Source of the DNA: Bradyrhizobium retamae
GTDB lineage: Bacteria > Pseudomonadota > Alphaproteobacteria > Rhizobiales > Xanthobacteraceae
Reading direction: 5' to 3'
DNA length: 64,000 nt
Assembly (NCBI RefSeq): GCF_001440415.1
Contig: NZ_LLYA01000158.1
Location: 27,530 to 91,529, forward strand
A program made the translations under genes and the position numbers. Of this stretch, positions 33,999 through 42,007 are shown one piece after another (within the stretch, counting starts at the first letter, position 1; each line of letters opens with the position of its first letter). The notes under the pieces are model-generated. The model was given only the letters and a program-made list of their open reading frames with translations, made no database searches and was not told the DNA's origin.

Positions 33999-34985
33999 GT
34001 GGGACAGATCCTCAAAGCCGCGGCCGTCTTGACGGCCCTGATCGCAACCACCCCTGCGTTCGCCGCTTGGGAGCCAACCAAGCCGGTGGAAATCGTGGTC
34101 GCAGCCGGCGCCGGCGGTGCCTCCGACCAGATGGCGCGTATGATGCAGGCGGCGATCCAAAAGAACAACCTGATGAAGCAGCCAATGGTTGTGTCGCTCA
34201 AGGGCGGGGCGTCCGGCGCCGAGGCGCTGATGTACATGAAATCCAGCGACGGCGATCCCAACAAGGTGCTGGTCGCCTATTCCCTGATCTACATGCTGCC
34301 GCTGTCGGCCAAGATCCCGTTCAACTGGCGTGACCTGACGCCGGTGTCGGTGGTCGCGCTCGACCAGTTCGTACTGTGGGACAATGCCGACGGCCCCAAG
34401 ACGGTGAAGGATTTCATCGCGGCCGCCAAGGCGGCGAGCTCGCCGTTCAAGATGGGCGGCACCGGCTCCAAGCGCGAGGACCATGTATTGACGGTTTTCA
34501 TGGAGCAGAAGACCGGCGCGAAGTTCTCCTATCTGCCCTACAAGTCCGGCGGCGAGGCGGCGACGCAGCTCGTTGGCAAGCACACCGAAGCCAATGTCAA
34601 TAACCCGTCTGAAAACCTCGAAGTCTGGCGCGCCGGTCAGGTCCGCGCGCTGTGCGTGTTCGACAAGGAGCGCATTTCCTACAAAACCAAGGTCACGGGG
34701 ACGCAATCCTGGAACGACGTCCCGACCTGCAAGGAGGAAGGGCTCGACGTGCAGTACCTGATGCTGCGCGCGATGTTCCTGCCCGGCAAGGTGACGCCGG
34801 AGCAGCAGGCGTTCTATGTCGACCTTTTCCAGAAGGTGACGCAGACGCCGGAATACAAGGACTACATGGAGAAGCAGGCGCTCAAGCCGATCTTCCTCAC
34901 CGGCAAGGACATGCTGAAATTCCTCGAAGAGGACGACAAGCTGAATGCCTCGCTGATGAAGGAAGCGGGCTTCGTCGCGAAGTAG
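33999..34985 (+). CDS. TTT transporter periplasmic binding protein (TctC type)
   Basis: A 328-residue Bug/TctC-like protein. A signal peptide (GQILKAAAVLTALIATTPAF, cleavage after FAA) leads into the family start AWEPTKPVEIVVAAGAGGAS. Later segments include SSPFKMGGTGSKREDHVL and YLPYKSGGEAATQLVGKHTE. I use GTG 33999, preceded by GGGAAG at good distance and matching the signal peptide start; the frame is open back to 33888. The matching membrane subunits TctB and TctA lie at 37862-39952, with the methylthioadenosine salvage genes between them, so the transporter is split around the salvage genes. Confidence 0.88.
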   Translation: MGQILKAAAVLTALIATTPAFAAWEPTKPVEIVVAAGAGGASDQMARMMQAAIQKNNLMKQPMVVSLKGGASGAEALMYMKSSDGDPNKVLVAYSLIYMLPLSAKIPFNWRDLTPVSVVALDQFVLWDNADGPKTVKDFIAAAKAASSPFKMGGTGSKREDHVLTVFMEQKTGAKFSYLPYKSGGEAATQLVGKHTEANVNNPSENLEVWRAGQVRALCVFDKERISYKTKVTGTQSWNDVPTCKEEGLDVQYLMLRAMFLPGKVTPEQQAFYVDLFQKVTQTPEYKDYMEKQALKPIFLTGKDMLKFLEEDDKLNASLMKEAGFVAK

Positions 34986-35083
34986 CGCGCTTGATCGTTT
35001 TGACGCGTTTTCTTCACGCGAACCGGTGTCCACCCCCGGATCAGGTCCGAGGGCATGCTTCGCTCGAAACGCTATGGCAACCG

Positions 35084-35734
35084 TTACTCCTCCGCGTGGC
35101 CGTAGCCGGCCATGCGGAGGCGGACTTTTTCGATTTCCGCACTTGACAGCAATGGCGGCGTGCCGATCTGCAGGCAGCCGTGATACTGCCGCGCCAGCGT
35201 TTCGACCTCGACCGCAAGCCACATCGCCTTCGACAGCGACGGCCCGATCGCGATCATGCCGTGATGTTCGAGCAGGCAGGCCAGCCGTCCCTCCAGCGCG
35301 CGGACGGCGTGTTCGGAGAGCTCCTGGGTGCCGAAGGTCGCATATGGCGCGCAGCGGATGGTGTCGCCACCGGCGACGGCCACCATGTAGTGCACCGACG
35401 GAATCTCCATGCCCATGATCGCCAGCATGGTCGAGTAGGGCGGATGGGCGTGGACGATCGCCTGCACCTCGGGACGGGCCTTGAGGATGTCGCGGTGAAA
35501 CCGCCACTCGCTCGAAGGGCGCTGGGCGGGATCGTGGTTACCATCGAGGTGCATATAGACGATCTGCTCGGGCTTCATCGCCTCGTAGGGCGTGCTGGTC
35601 GGGGTGATCAGCATGCCGTCGCCATGGCGCAGGCTGATATTGCCCGACGTCCCCTGGTTGATGCCGAGCGCATTCATGCGCTGGCAGGCATCTATGATGG
35701 ATTGACGTTTTTCCCGGTCGTTCCTGGTCGGCAT
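35084..35734 (-). CDS. Class II aldolase (fuculose-phosphate aldolase-like), predicted DHAP-shunt aldolase
   Basis: A 216-residue zinc aldolase of the fuculose/ribulose-phosphate class. GTSGNISLR binds phosphate, PSSEWRFHRDI holds the catalytic glutamate, HAHPPYS gives two zinc histidines and EHHGMIAIG the third. It is divergent from mtnP and mtnA, 91 bp away. In the MTA-DHAP shunt known from Rhodospirillum rubrum and some E. coli, such an aldolase (Ald2) splits 5-methylthioribulose-1-phosphate or 5-deoxyribulose-1-phosphate into DHAP and an aldehyde. The neighbourhood supports the same role. The frame is open upstream to 35866, but ATG 35734 gives the family N-terminus. Confidence 0.85.
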   Translation of the reverse strand: MPTRNDREKRQSIIDACQRMNALGINQGTSGNISLRHGDGMLITPTSTPYEAMKPEQIVYMHLDGNHDPAQRPSSEWRFHRDILKARPEVQAIVHAHPPYSTMLAIMGMEIPSVHYMVAVAGGDTIRCAPYATFGTQELSEHAVRALEGRLACLLEHHGMIAIGPSLSKAMWLAVEVETLARQYHGCLQIGTPPLLSSAEIEKVRLRMAGYGHAEE

Positions 35735-35825
35735 TTTGAGGCCTCTTGCAACCGTGCGACAATGCTTGATTATTGCGGCGCAGTATAGTCGAACATCTTC
35801 CGTGTAATCGTAAGTGGGAGAAGTC

Positions 35826-36701
35826 ATGACGCGTGCCGTGCTTGGCATCATCGGCGGATCGGGCATCTACGACCTGCCGGGGCTGGAGGATGTCCGCGAG
35901 GAAACCATCAACAGCCCGTGGGGCGAGCCGTCCGCGCCGCTGATGCGCGGCATCATCGCCGGGCTGCCGGTCGCGTTCCTGCCGCGCCATGGCAAGGGAC
36001 ATGTGCTCGCGCCCTCCGACATCAACTACCGCGCCAATATCGACGTGCTGAAACGGGCAGGCGTTACCGACCTGGTTTCGCTGTCGGCCTGCGGCTCCTT
36101 CAAGGAGGAACTGCCGCCCGGCACGTTTGTGCTGGTCGATCAGTTCGTCGACCGCACCTACCGCCGTGAATGCTCGTTCTTCGGCAAGGGTTGCGTCGCC
36201 CATGTCTCGATGGCCCATCCGGTGTCGCCGCGGCTGCACGTGCATCTGGCGGCAGCGGCCGAGGCTGAGGGGATCGCGGCGGTGCGGGGCGGTACCTATG
36301 TCTGCATGGAAGGGCCGCAGTTCTCCAGCCTCGCGGAGAGCCAGATTTTCAAGGCGCAGGGTCATTCGGTGATTGGCATGACCAACATGCCCGAGGCAAA
36401 ACTCGCCCGCGAGGCCGAGATCTGTTACGCCAGCGTGGCGATGGTCACCGATTATGATTGCTGGCATCCTCACCATGAGGCGGTCACCGTACAGGACATT
36501 ATTCGCGTGCTGAACTCGAATGCCGGCAAGGCCAAGGCGCTGGTTGCGCGCCTCGCCCGGGATTTCCCGCGCGAGCATGAGCCGTGCCCGATCGGCTCGG
36601 ACAAGGCGCTGGACACAGCCCTGATCACGGCGCCGGAAGCGCGCGATGCAGAATTGCTCGCCAAGCTCGATGCGGTGGCGGGGAGGGTGTTGAACTCATG
36701 A
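35826..36701 (+). CDS. mtnP: S-methyl-5'-thioadenosine phosphorylase
   Basis: A 291-residue MTA phosphorylase. GGSGIYDLPGLEDV at the N-terminus and LPRHGKGHVLAPSDINYRAN near residue 57 form the phosphate site; GGTYVCMEGPQFSS and GMTNMPEAKLAREAEICYAS form the methylthioribose site; TDYDCWH is the adenine-loop signature that separates MTAP from purine phosphorylases. It releases adenine and makes 5-methylthioribose-1-phosphate, and probably also processes 5'-deoxyadenosine. GGGAGAAG precedes ATG 35826. It overlaps mtnA by four bases. Confidence 0.95.
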   Translation: MTRAVLGIIGGSGIYDLPGLEDVREETINSPWGEPSAPLMRGIIAGLPVAFLPRHGKGHVLAPSDINYRANIDVLKRAGVTDLVSLSACGSFKEELPPGTFVLVDQFVDRTYRRECSFFGKGCVAHVSMAHPVSPRLHVHLAAAAEAEGIAAVRGGTYVCMEGPQFSSLAESQIFKAQGHSVIGMTNMPEAKLAREAEICYASVAMVTDYDCWHPHHEAVTVQDIIRVLNSNAGKAKALVARLARDFPREHEPCPIGSDKALDTALITAPEARDAELLAKLDAVAGRVLNS

Positions 36702-37801
36702 AGGTCGATGGCCGGCATTTTCGCAGCATCTGGCTTGAGGACGACGGCTGGACGGTCGGTGCGATCGACCAGCGGCGATTGCCGCATGAATTCGTGGTGG
36801 CGCGTATCGCGAGCGCCGCGGATGCAACCGAGGCTATCCGCTCCATGCTGGTGCGCGGCGCGCCGCTGATCGGCGCGACTGCGGCTTACGGCATGGCGCT
36901 CGCCATGCGCACTGACGCTTCCGATGCGGCGCTCGATCGTGCGTATGCCATGCTGCTGGCGGCACGGCCGACGGCAATCAACCTGAAATGGGCGCTCGAG
37001 GAGATGGCGCGCTTGCTTCGGCCGCTGACGGCGTCGGAACGCGTCGCGGCAGCCTACCAGCGCGCCGGCGAAATCGCCGATGAGGACGTCGCGATCAACC
37101 AGGGGATCGGCCGGCATGGTCTGGCGTTGATCGAACAGATCGCGGCAACAAAGCAGCCGGGCGAGCCGATCAACATCCTGACCCATTGCAATGCCGGCTG
37201 GCTCGCGACGGTGGACTGGGGCACGGCCACGGCGCCGATCTACCTTGCCCATGATAGCGGCCTGAAGGTCCATGTCTGGGTCGACGAGACCCGGCCGCGC
37301 AATCAGGGCGCTTCGCTGACTGCCTGGGAACTCGGGCACCACGGCGTGCCGCATACGGTGATCGCCGACAACACCGGCGGCCATCTGATGCAGCATCACA
37401 TGGTCGATCTCGCGATCGTCGGCACCGATCGGGTGACGGCCAGTGGCGATGTCTGCAACAAGATCGGCACCTATCTGAAGGCGCTCGCCGCCCACGACAA
37501 CGGCGTGCCGTTCTATGTTGCACTGCCGTCGCCCACCATCGATTTCAGCATCGACGACGGCATCAGGCAGATTCCGATCGAGCAGCGCAGCACCGAGGAG
37601 GTGGCGACCATGACCGGCCGCACCGCGGACGGGCGCGTCGAGACCGTGCGCGTGGTTCCGGACGGCTCGCCGGTTGCCAATTACGGCTTTGACGTCACGC
37701 CGGCGCGGCTGGTGACGGGCTTGATCACCGAACGCGGCCTGCTGCGGCCCGATCGTGCTGCACTTGCGAGCGCATTCCCCGAGCGCAGCGCCGGACATTG
37801 A
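36698..37801 (+). CDS. mtnA: S-methyl-5-thioribose-1-phosphate isomerase
   Basis: A 367-residue eIF-2B-fold aldose-ketose isomerase. RGAPLIGATAAYG near residue 53 binds phosphate, LTHCNAGWLATVDWGTA near 160 contains the catalytic Cys, and VGTDRVTASGDVCNKIGTY near 240 contains the catalytic Asp (usually GADR). It converts 5-methylthioribose-1-phosphate to the ribulose isomer. mtnB, mtnC, mtnD and mtnK of the universal methionine salvage route are not next to it, only a class II aldolase, which points to the DHAP shunt. The ATG overlaps the mtnP stop. Confidence 0.95.
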   Translation: MKVDGRHFRSIWLEDDGWTVGAIDQRRLPHEFVVARIASAADATEAIRSMLVRGAPLIGATAAYGMALAMRTDASDAALDRAYAMLLAARPTAINLKWALEEMARLLRPLTASERVAAAYQRAGEIADEDVAINQGIGRHGLALIEQIAATKQPGEPINILTHCNAGWLATVDWGTATAPIYLAHDSGLKVHVWVDETRPRNQGASLTAWELGHHGVPHTVIADNTGGHLMQHHMVDLAIVGTDRVTASGDVCNKIGTYLKALAAHDNGVPFYVALPSPTIDFSIDDGIRQIPIEQRSTEEVATMTGRTADGRVETVRVVPDGSPVANYGFDVTPARLVTGLITERGLLRPDRAALASAFPERSAGH

Positions 37802-37861
37802 CGCCGGCGACGTCGGCACGTATCCCCGTTTAGGACTGTCGTATCGGGGGTCACCATCTCC

Positions 37862-38404
37862 ATGTCCAATACCGACATCGAAATCGTCGTCGAGGATCCG
37901 ACCGCGCCGGAGGCGGACTCGCCTCAGATGGCGAGCGTTCGGGTGGTCGACGTGGTCGTCTGCCTTCTGCTTCTCGCGCTTGCGCTGACACTCGGGTACG
38001 ATAACTGGCGAACGGGTGCCGGCTGGGAATCCACCGGTCCGCAGCCCGGCTATTTTCCGTTCTATCTGTCGATTATCCTCGGTGGCGCCAGCCTCTACGG
38101 CCTGGTTGCGGCGTTCCTGTCGCGCCGGGAAGCCTCCGAATCCTTCGTGACGCAAGCGCAGCTTCGCCGCGTGATGGCGGTGTTCGTGCCGACGGTTCTG
38201 TTCTGCCTCGCCACACAATTCCTCGGGCTCTATGTCGCGAGCTTCCTTTTGATCTCCTGCTTTATGCGACTGGTCGGCAAGATCGCATTGTGGAAGTCGC
38301 TGCTCACCGCCTTCGTGTTCACCGCTGCGATGTTCGTGACCTTCGACGTCGCCTTCGACGTCATCATGCCAAAGGGCCCGCTCGAAGCGGCGCTCGGCCG
38401 CTAA
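37862..38404 (+). CDS. tctB: TTT transporter small membrane subunit (TctB)
   Basis: A 180-residue TctB-type protein with four membrane spans: VVVCLLLLALALTLGY, YLSIILGGASLYGLVAAF, VFVPTVLFCLATQFLGLYVA and a final AFVFTAAMFVTFDVAF. TGPQPGYFPFY between spans 1 and 2 is the family signature. It lies 60 bp after mtnA and 36 bp before tctA, and is probably part of a transcript that includes the salvage genes. The acidic N-terminus before span 1 is a little longer than usual. Confidence 0.9.
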   Translation: MSNTDIEIVVEDPTAPEADSPQMASVRVVDVVVCLLLLALALTLGYDNWRTGAGWESTGPQPGYFPFYLSIILGGASLYGLVAAFLSRREASESFVTQAQLRRVMAVFVPTVLFCLATQFLGLYVASFLLISCFMRLVGKIALWKSLLTAFVFTAAMFVTFDVAFDVIMPKGPLEAALGR

Positions 38405-38440
38405 CCGGTCGGTGGGACACACGCCATGGAAGCCCCGTAA

Positions 38441-39952
38441 ATGGAAGCTTTGGGCCTCTTGATGCACGGCTTCGCCGTGCTGCTGACCTGGAAGACGCTG
38501 CTCCTGATGATGACCGGGCTGGTGCTGGGCATTTTCGTCGGCGTGCTGCCCGGCCTCGGCGGTCCGAACGGGGTTGCGATCCTGCTGCCGCTGACGTTCA
38601 CGATGGACCCGACCTCGGCGATCGTGATGCTGTCCTGCATCTACTGGGGTGCGCTGTTCGGCGGCGCCATCACCTCGATCCTGTTCAACATTCCAGGCGA
38701 AGCCTGGTCGGTCGCGACCACCTTCGACGGTTACCCGATGGCGCAGCAGGGCAGGGCGGCGGAAGCGCTGACCGCGGCCTTCACTTCGTCGTTCATCGGC
38801 TCGCTGGTCGCGGTGATGCTGATCACGTTCCTGGCGCCGATGATCTCGTCGTTCGCACTGAGGTTCGGGCCACCCGAATTTTTCGCGGTGTATCTGCTCA
38901 CCTTCTGCTCCTTTGTCGGGCTCGGCCGTGAGGCCAAGCACAAGACCGTCATTTCGATGTCGCTCGGTCTCTTGCTGGCAGGCATCGGCATGGACACCGT
39001 GTCCGGCCAGTTGCGCATGACCTTCGATTCGGCGGAGCTGCTGCGCGGCGTCAACTTCCTGGTCGCGGTGATCGGCCTGTTCGGCATCAGCGAGATCCTG
39101 CTCACGATGGAGGAGCGCCTGGCGCTGCGCGGCCACGCCGCCGGCATCTCCTTGCGCGTGGTGCTGTCGGTCTGGAAGGACCTGCCGAAATACTGGGTGA
39201 CGCTGTTCCGCTCGTCCTTCATCGGCTGCTGGCTCGGTATTACGCCGGGCGGCGCGATTGCCGCGTCCTTCATGGGCTACAACCTCGCCAAACGCTTTTC
39301 CAAGGACCGGGACAGCTTTGGCAAGGGCCGCATCGAGGGCGTGTTCGCGCCGGAGACCGCGGCGCACGCCTCCGGCACGGCGGCGCTGCTGCCGATGCTC
39401 GCGCTCGGCATCCCGGGCTCCGGCACCGCGGCGATCCTGCTCGGCGGCTTGATGGTGTGGGGGCTCAATCCCGGGCCGCTGCTGTTCGTCGAGCACAAGG
39501 ATTTCGTCTGGGGGCTGATTGCGTCGATGTATCTCGGCAACGTCGTCGGCCTCGTGCTGGTGTTGACGACAGTGCCGATCTTCGCATCCGTCCTGCGCGT
39601 GCCGTTCGCCGCCATCGCGCCGATGATCGTGGTGTCCTGCGCGATCGGTGCCTACGCGATCCAGAACGCGATCTTCGACATCTGGCTGATGCTGGGCTTT
39701 GGCGTCGTCGGCTACGTCTTCAAGAAGATCGGCATCCCGCTCGCGCCGTTCACGCTGGCGCTGGTGCTCGGCAACCGCGCCGAGGATGCGTTTCGCCTGT
39801 CGATGATCGGCGCCGGCGGCGATTTGAAGGTGTTCTGGTCGAACGGTCTGGTCGGCTCGATCACGACGCTGGCGATCGTGCTGCTGTTCTGGCCCGTTAT
39901 CGACAAGGCGGTCGGCAGTGTCACGCGCATGGTGCGGCCGGCGAAGGCGTGA
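38441..39952 (+). CDS. tctA: TTT transporter large membrane subunit (TctA)
   Basis: A 503-residue TctA permease with about 11-12 spans. Signatures are GIFVGVLPGLGGPNGVAILL, LFNIPGEAWSVATTFDGYPM near residue 86, and the second internal repeat GIPGSGTAAILLGGLMVWGL near 325. It couples ion flow to uptake of the ligand delivered by the TctC-type binding protein, probably that at 33999. TTT ligands are usually carboxylates. A long spurious frame of over 1,200 codons on the opposite strand crosses this gene and mtnA; it is an artefact of GC-rich codon use. Confidence 0.94.
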   Translation: MEALGLLMHGFAVLLTWKTLLLMMTGLVLGIFVGVLPGLGGPNGVAILLPLTFTMDPTSAIVMLSCIYWGALFGGAITSILFNIPGEAWSVATTFDGYPMAQQGRAAEALTAAFTSSFIGSLVAVMLITFLAPMISSFALRFGPPEFFAVYLLTFCSFVGLGREAKHKTVISMSLGLLLAGIGMDTVSGQLRMTFDSAELLRGVNFLVAVIGLFGISEILLTMEERLALRGHAAGISLRVVLSVWKDLPKYWVTLFRSSFIGCWLGITPGGAIAASFMGYNLAKRFSKDRDSFGKGRIEGVFAPETAAHASGTAALLPMLALGIPGSGTAAILLGGLMVWGLNPGPLLFVEHKDFVWGLIASMYLGNVVGLVLVLTTVPIFASVLRVPFAAIAPMIVVSCAIGAYAIQNAIFDIWLMLGFGVVGYVFKKIGIPLAPFTLALVLGNRAEDAFRLSMIGAGGDLKVFWSNGLVGSITTLAIVLLFWPVIDKAVGSVTRMVRPAKA

Positions 39953-39972
39953 TGGGTCTGCAGACGTTTCGC

Positions 39973-40086
39973 CGTCATTGCGAGCCGCCCGGTCGGCGCG
40001 AAGCGCCGCCGGATGACAGGCTCCGCGAAGCAATACATAGTGCCGCAAGTGGAGAAGTGGATTGCGTCGCTTCGCTCGCAATGACG
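39973..40086. repeat. REP-like inverted repeat (CGTCATTGCGAG ... CTCGCAATGACG)
   Basis: Twelve-base perfect inverted arms at 39973-39984 and 40075-40086 enclose segments rich in GCGAAGC, GGATTGCGTCGCTTCG and similar text. This matches the well-known palindromic intergenic repeat of Bradyrhizobium and relatives built on CGTCATTGCGAGC with CTTCGCTCGCAATGACG. It lies directly downstream of tctA in a convergent gap and may act as a transcript-end structure. Confidence 0.75.
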
Positions 40087-40163
40087 GCTGGACATACATT
40101 ATCGATCTCGCGGCGCACAGCGTCCGAGCTTTGCTGAAAACTTCCCGCGCGCTTGGATAGAGG

Positions 40164-40275
40164 GCGCAGGGAAGACCGGGTGCACGCCGCACCCGCGGTC
40201 TCGTGTGCAATTTGCGCATAAGAACGCGCACACGAGCATACAGGTACAGCGGGAGCATCCCGGCCTTCCCTGCGC
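40164..40275. repeat. Long inverted repeat with internal hairpin
   Basis: Perfect 11-base arms GCGCAGGGAAG (40164-40174) and CTTCCCTGCGC (40265-40275) enclose 90 bp that include a smaller hairpin GGGTGC-ACGCC-GCACCC near 40179-40195. No coding frame explains it. It could be the ends of a small non-autonomous element, a structured RNA, or part of a larger interspersed repeat together with the REP-like unit 78 bp to its left. Confidence 0.6.
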
Positions 40276-40505
40276 AATGGCTTTACGGCTTACTTCGAGC
40301 TCTCCCCGGCGAACGGCTCTTTTGCCGCCGTCGCTGCGCGAGAAGACCCACGCAACTTAATGCCAGCACCGCGACATCAGGACCACACGACTTCGCCGTA
40401 CGCTTCAGGCACCTACGTCTTGCGCCGTCCGCGTCCATCGCATCTCACCGCACGTTCGTGACGATCGCGAGCGCCCCTCAATGGGTGAGACGGGCAGAGT
40501 TATGC

Positions 40506-40651
40506 GACTGATTTGCCTCTTGCGTTAAGCGAAATATTTTTTAATCACAGGCTTGACATGATTTCGGAAAATCCGAATTGATTTGCCCCGTCGCGTTGTC
40601 TTGTCGCAGACCGCTGCATGAAATTGCGCTTGCGCGTGCGGCAAATCAGTC
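40506..40651. repeat. Inverted repeat GACTGATTTGCC ... GGCAAATCAGTC with inner hairpin
   Basis: Perfect 12-base arms at 40506-40517 and 40640-40651. Inside lies a hairpin TTCGGA-AAA-TCCGAA at 40563-40577 and a further GATTTGCC at 40580-40587. The region is AT-rich around 40530-40560, unlike its surroundings. As I remember them, intergenic repeats with GACTGATTTGCC and a TTTCGGAAA dyad are scattered through Bradyrhizobium genomes; that memory needs a search. With the two repeats to its left it makes up most of the 730-bp gene-free gap at 39953-40682, in which I see no gene. Confidence 0.6.
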
Positions 40652-40682
40652 TGCGGTTTGTCAGCTTGTTGCGTCATCTTCT

Positions 40683-41342
40683 TCAACCCGGCAGGAGCCG
40701 CTTCGGCAGGCTGAACGCCAGCCGGTAGAGCGGCAGGCTGTCGATTGCACCGTGATCCTCGGCCGGAAGCGTCTTGCGAAGGTGATGAAGGGCGTCGCGA
40801 ACGGCGGCCTCGTCCAGTCCCTCGATCAGCAGCAGGGCGACGAAGGAGCCGTCATTGCTTCGCATGCCTTTCTCACGGGTCTTGATCGAGGTCTGCGCGA
40901 TGTCGGTGAGCAGGAGCCGCGCGGCGATGATGCGGTCGAGGCGAGCGAGCTCGGCGACAAGCGTGGCGGCATCCCAGGATGGCGCGGTGTCGAGGCGCAG
41001 CGGCGCGACGATGCCGCCCTGGCCGGTGCCTGCAGACGCCGCGACACGGCCGCCGCCGCGCGCGAAATTGCCGAGCCGGGGCATGATGCGCTGCGACCAT
41101 GGCGTCGGCGCGTTCAGCCGCGCCAGATAGTCCGGCCCGCCGACGACGCGCTCGTCCTTGAGTTCGTAGACAATGAAGTAGCGGTTCACCGACGCACCCA
41201 GTGCGCGGAAGATGCGGCAGGCCAGAAAACCGTTGATGCCCACGCGCTCGGCGGCGTGTTCGCGGGTGATCCAGTGCGCCCAGTCGGTTTCGTCCTGTGG
41301 TGCAAGATCGCTCCAGATCGCGAGATAGCCGGATCCCTGCAT
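40683..41342 (-). CDS. EthD-like dimeric alpha/beta-barrel protein, hypothetical
   Basis: A 219-residue protein without signal peptide or membrane segment. The N-terminal half (YLAIWSDLAPQDETDWAHWI, then HAAERVGINGFLACRIFRAL and RYFIVYELKDERVV) looks like a ferredoxin-like stress-response barrel in which ETDWAHWITREH corresponds to the entry helix. The second half (FVALLLIEGLDEAAVRDAL) may be a second copy of the fold. I recognise no named family member. It is 12 bp downstream of aroQ on the same strand and probably part of that transcript. Confidence 0.75.
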   Translation of the reverse strand: MQGSGYLAIWSDLAPQDETDWAHWITREHAAERVGINGFLACRIFRALGASVNRYFIVYELKDERVVGGPDYLARLNAPTPWSQRIMPRLGNFARGGGRVAASAGTGQGGIVAPLRLDTAPSWDAATLVAELARLDRIIAARLLLTDIAQTSIKTREKGMRSNDGSFVALLLIEGLDEAAVRDALHHLRKTLPAEDHGAIDSLPLYRLAFSLPKRLLPG

Positions 41343-41354
41343 GTCGGGCTTCCC

Positions 41355-41831
41355 TTACTCTGGTCCGATGCGCATGGCGGCCGGAAGGGCCGCGGGCAGT
41401 TGGCCGGCCCCCTGCAGTGCAGCCTGCATCGCGATGATGTAGCCATAGGGGCCGAGGCCCGCGATCACGCCTTTCACGGCTGCCGAAAGCTTGGAATGAC
41501 GATGCAGCTCGTCGCGGGCATGAATGTTGGAGATGTGCACCTCGTAGATCGGACCCTCGAAGATCTTCATTGCGTCAAACATCGCAATCGAGGTGAAGGA
41601 GTAGGCGGCGGGATTGATGATGAGGGCGTCGGCTGAGTTTCGCGCGGACTGGATCAGATCGACCAGCTCGCCCTCGTGGTTGGACTGGTGAAACGCGAGC
41701 TCCGCGCCCGTGAAGGCGGCGAACTCCTCGCAGGAGGCCTTGATGGCATCGAGCGTGGTCGAGCCGTAGATATGCGGCTCGCGGATGCCGAGCATGTTCA
41801 GGTTCGGGCCATTGAGGATCATGATGCGCAT
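41355..41831 (-). CDS. aroQ: Type II 3-dehydroquinate dehydratase homologue, divergent active site
   Basis: A 158-residue AroQ-fold protein. NGPNLNMLGIREPHIYG keeps the mobile-loop Arg and catalytic Tyr, HQSNHEGELVDLIQ is canonical, and EVHISNIHAR keeps the catalytic His. The usual substrate block NPGAYTHTS reads NPAAYSFTS here (Gly to Ala, Thr to Ser, His to Phe), and the later R-x-x-F-R-x-H-S region reads RDELHRHS. The scaffold and general acid/base are kept, but the substrate pocket differs. It may be a catabolic or repurposed enzyme rather than the housekeeping shikimate enzyme, and its neighbours are not shikimate genes. Confidence 0.82.
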   Translation of the reverse strand: MRIMILNGPNLNMLGIREPHIYGSTTLDAIKASCEEFAAFTGAELAFHQSNHEGELVDLIQSARNSADALIINPAAYSFTSIAMFDAMKIFEGPIYEVHISNIHARDELHRHSKLSAAVKGVIAGLGPYGYIIAMQAALQGAGQLPAALPAAMRIGPE

Positions 41832-42007
41832 GGAATGCCTTTCACGGGATAATGAAAGGGCAGTGTAGCCGATCGCGGCAACATGTCAGCCGCCGAACGC
41901 TAAAGCGTGATGCCGAAGCTGCAGGGCGGATTAGCGTCAGCGTAGTCTGCCATTCACGGCAAGTTCGGAGGATTACGCTTCGCTAGTTCGCCCTGCGAAT
42001 CCAGGAA

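Noticed and set aside
33729..35507. A 592-codon reverse-strand frame across the TTT binding protein
   Set aside because: Translation has no family signature and is Arg/His-rich; the forward gene has a signal peptide and full family motifs.
36470..40258. A 1,262-codon open frame on the reverse strand
   Set aside because: It runs antisense across mtnA, tctB and tctA, all with clear motifs; its translation is low-complexity Arg/His/Gln/Asp-rich sequence typical of the antisense frame of GC-rich genes.
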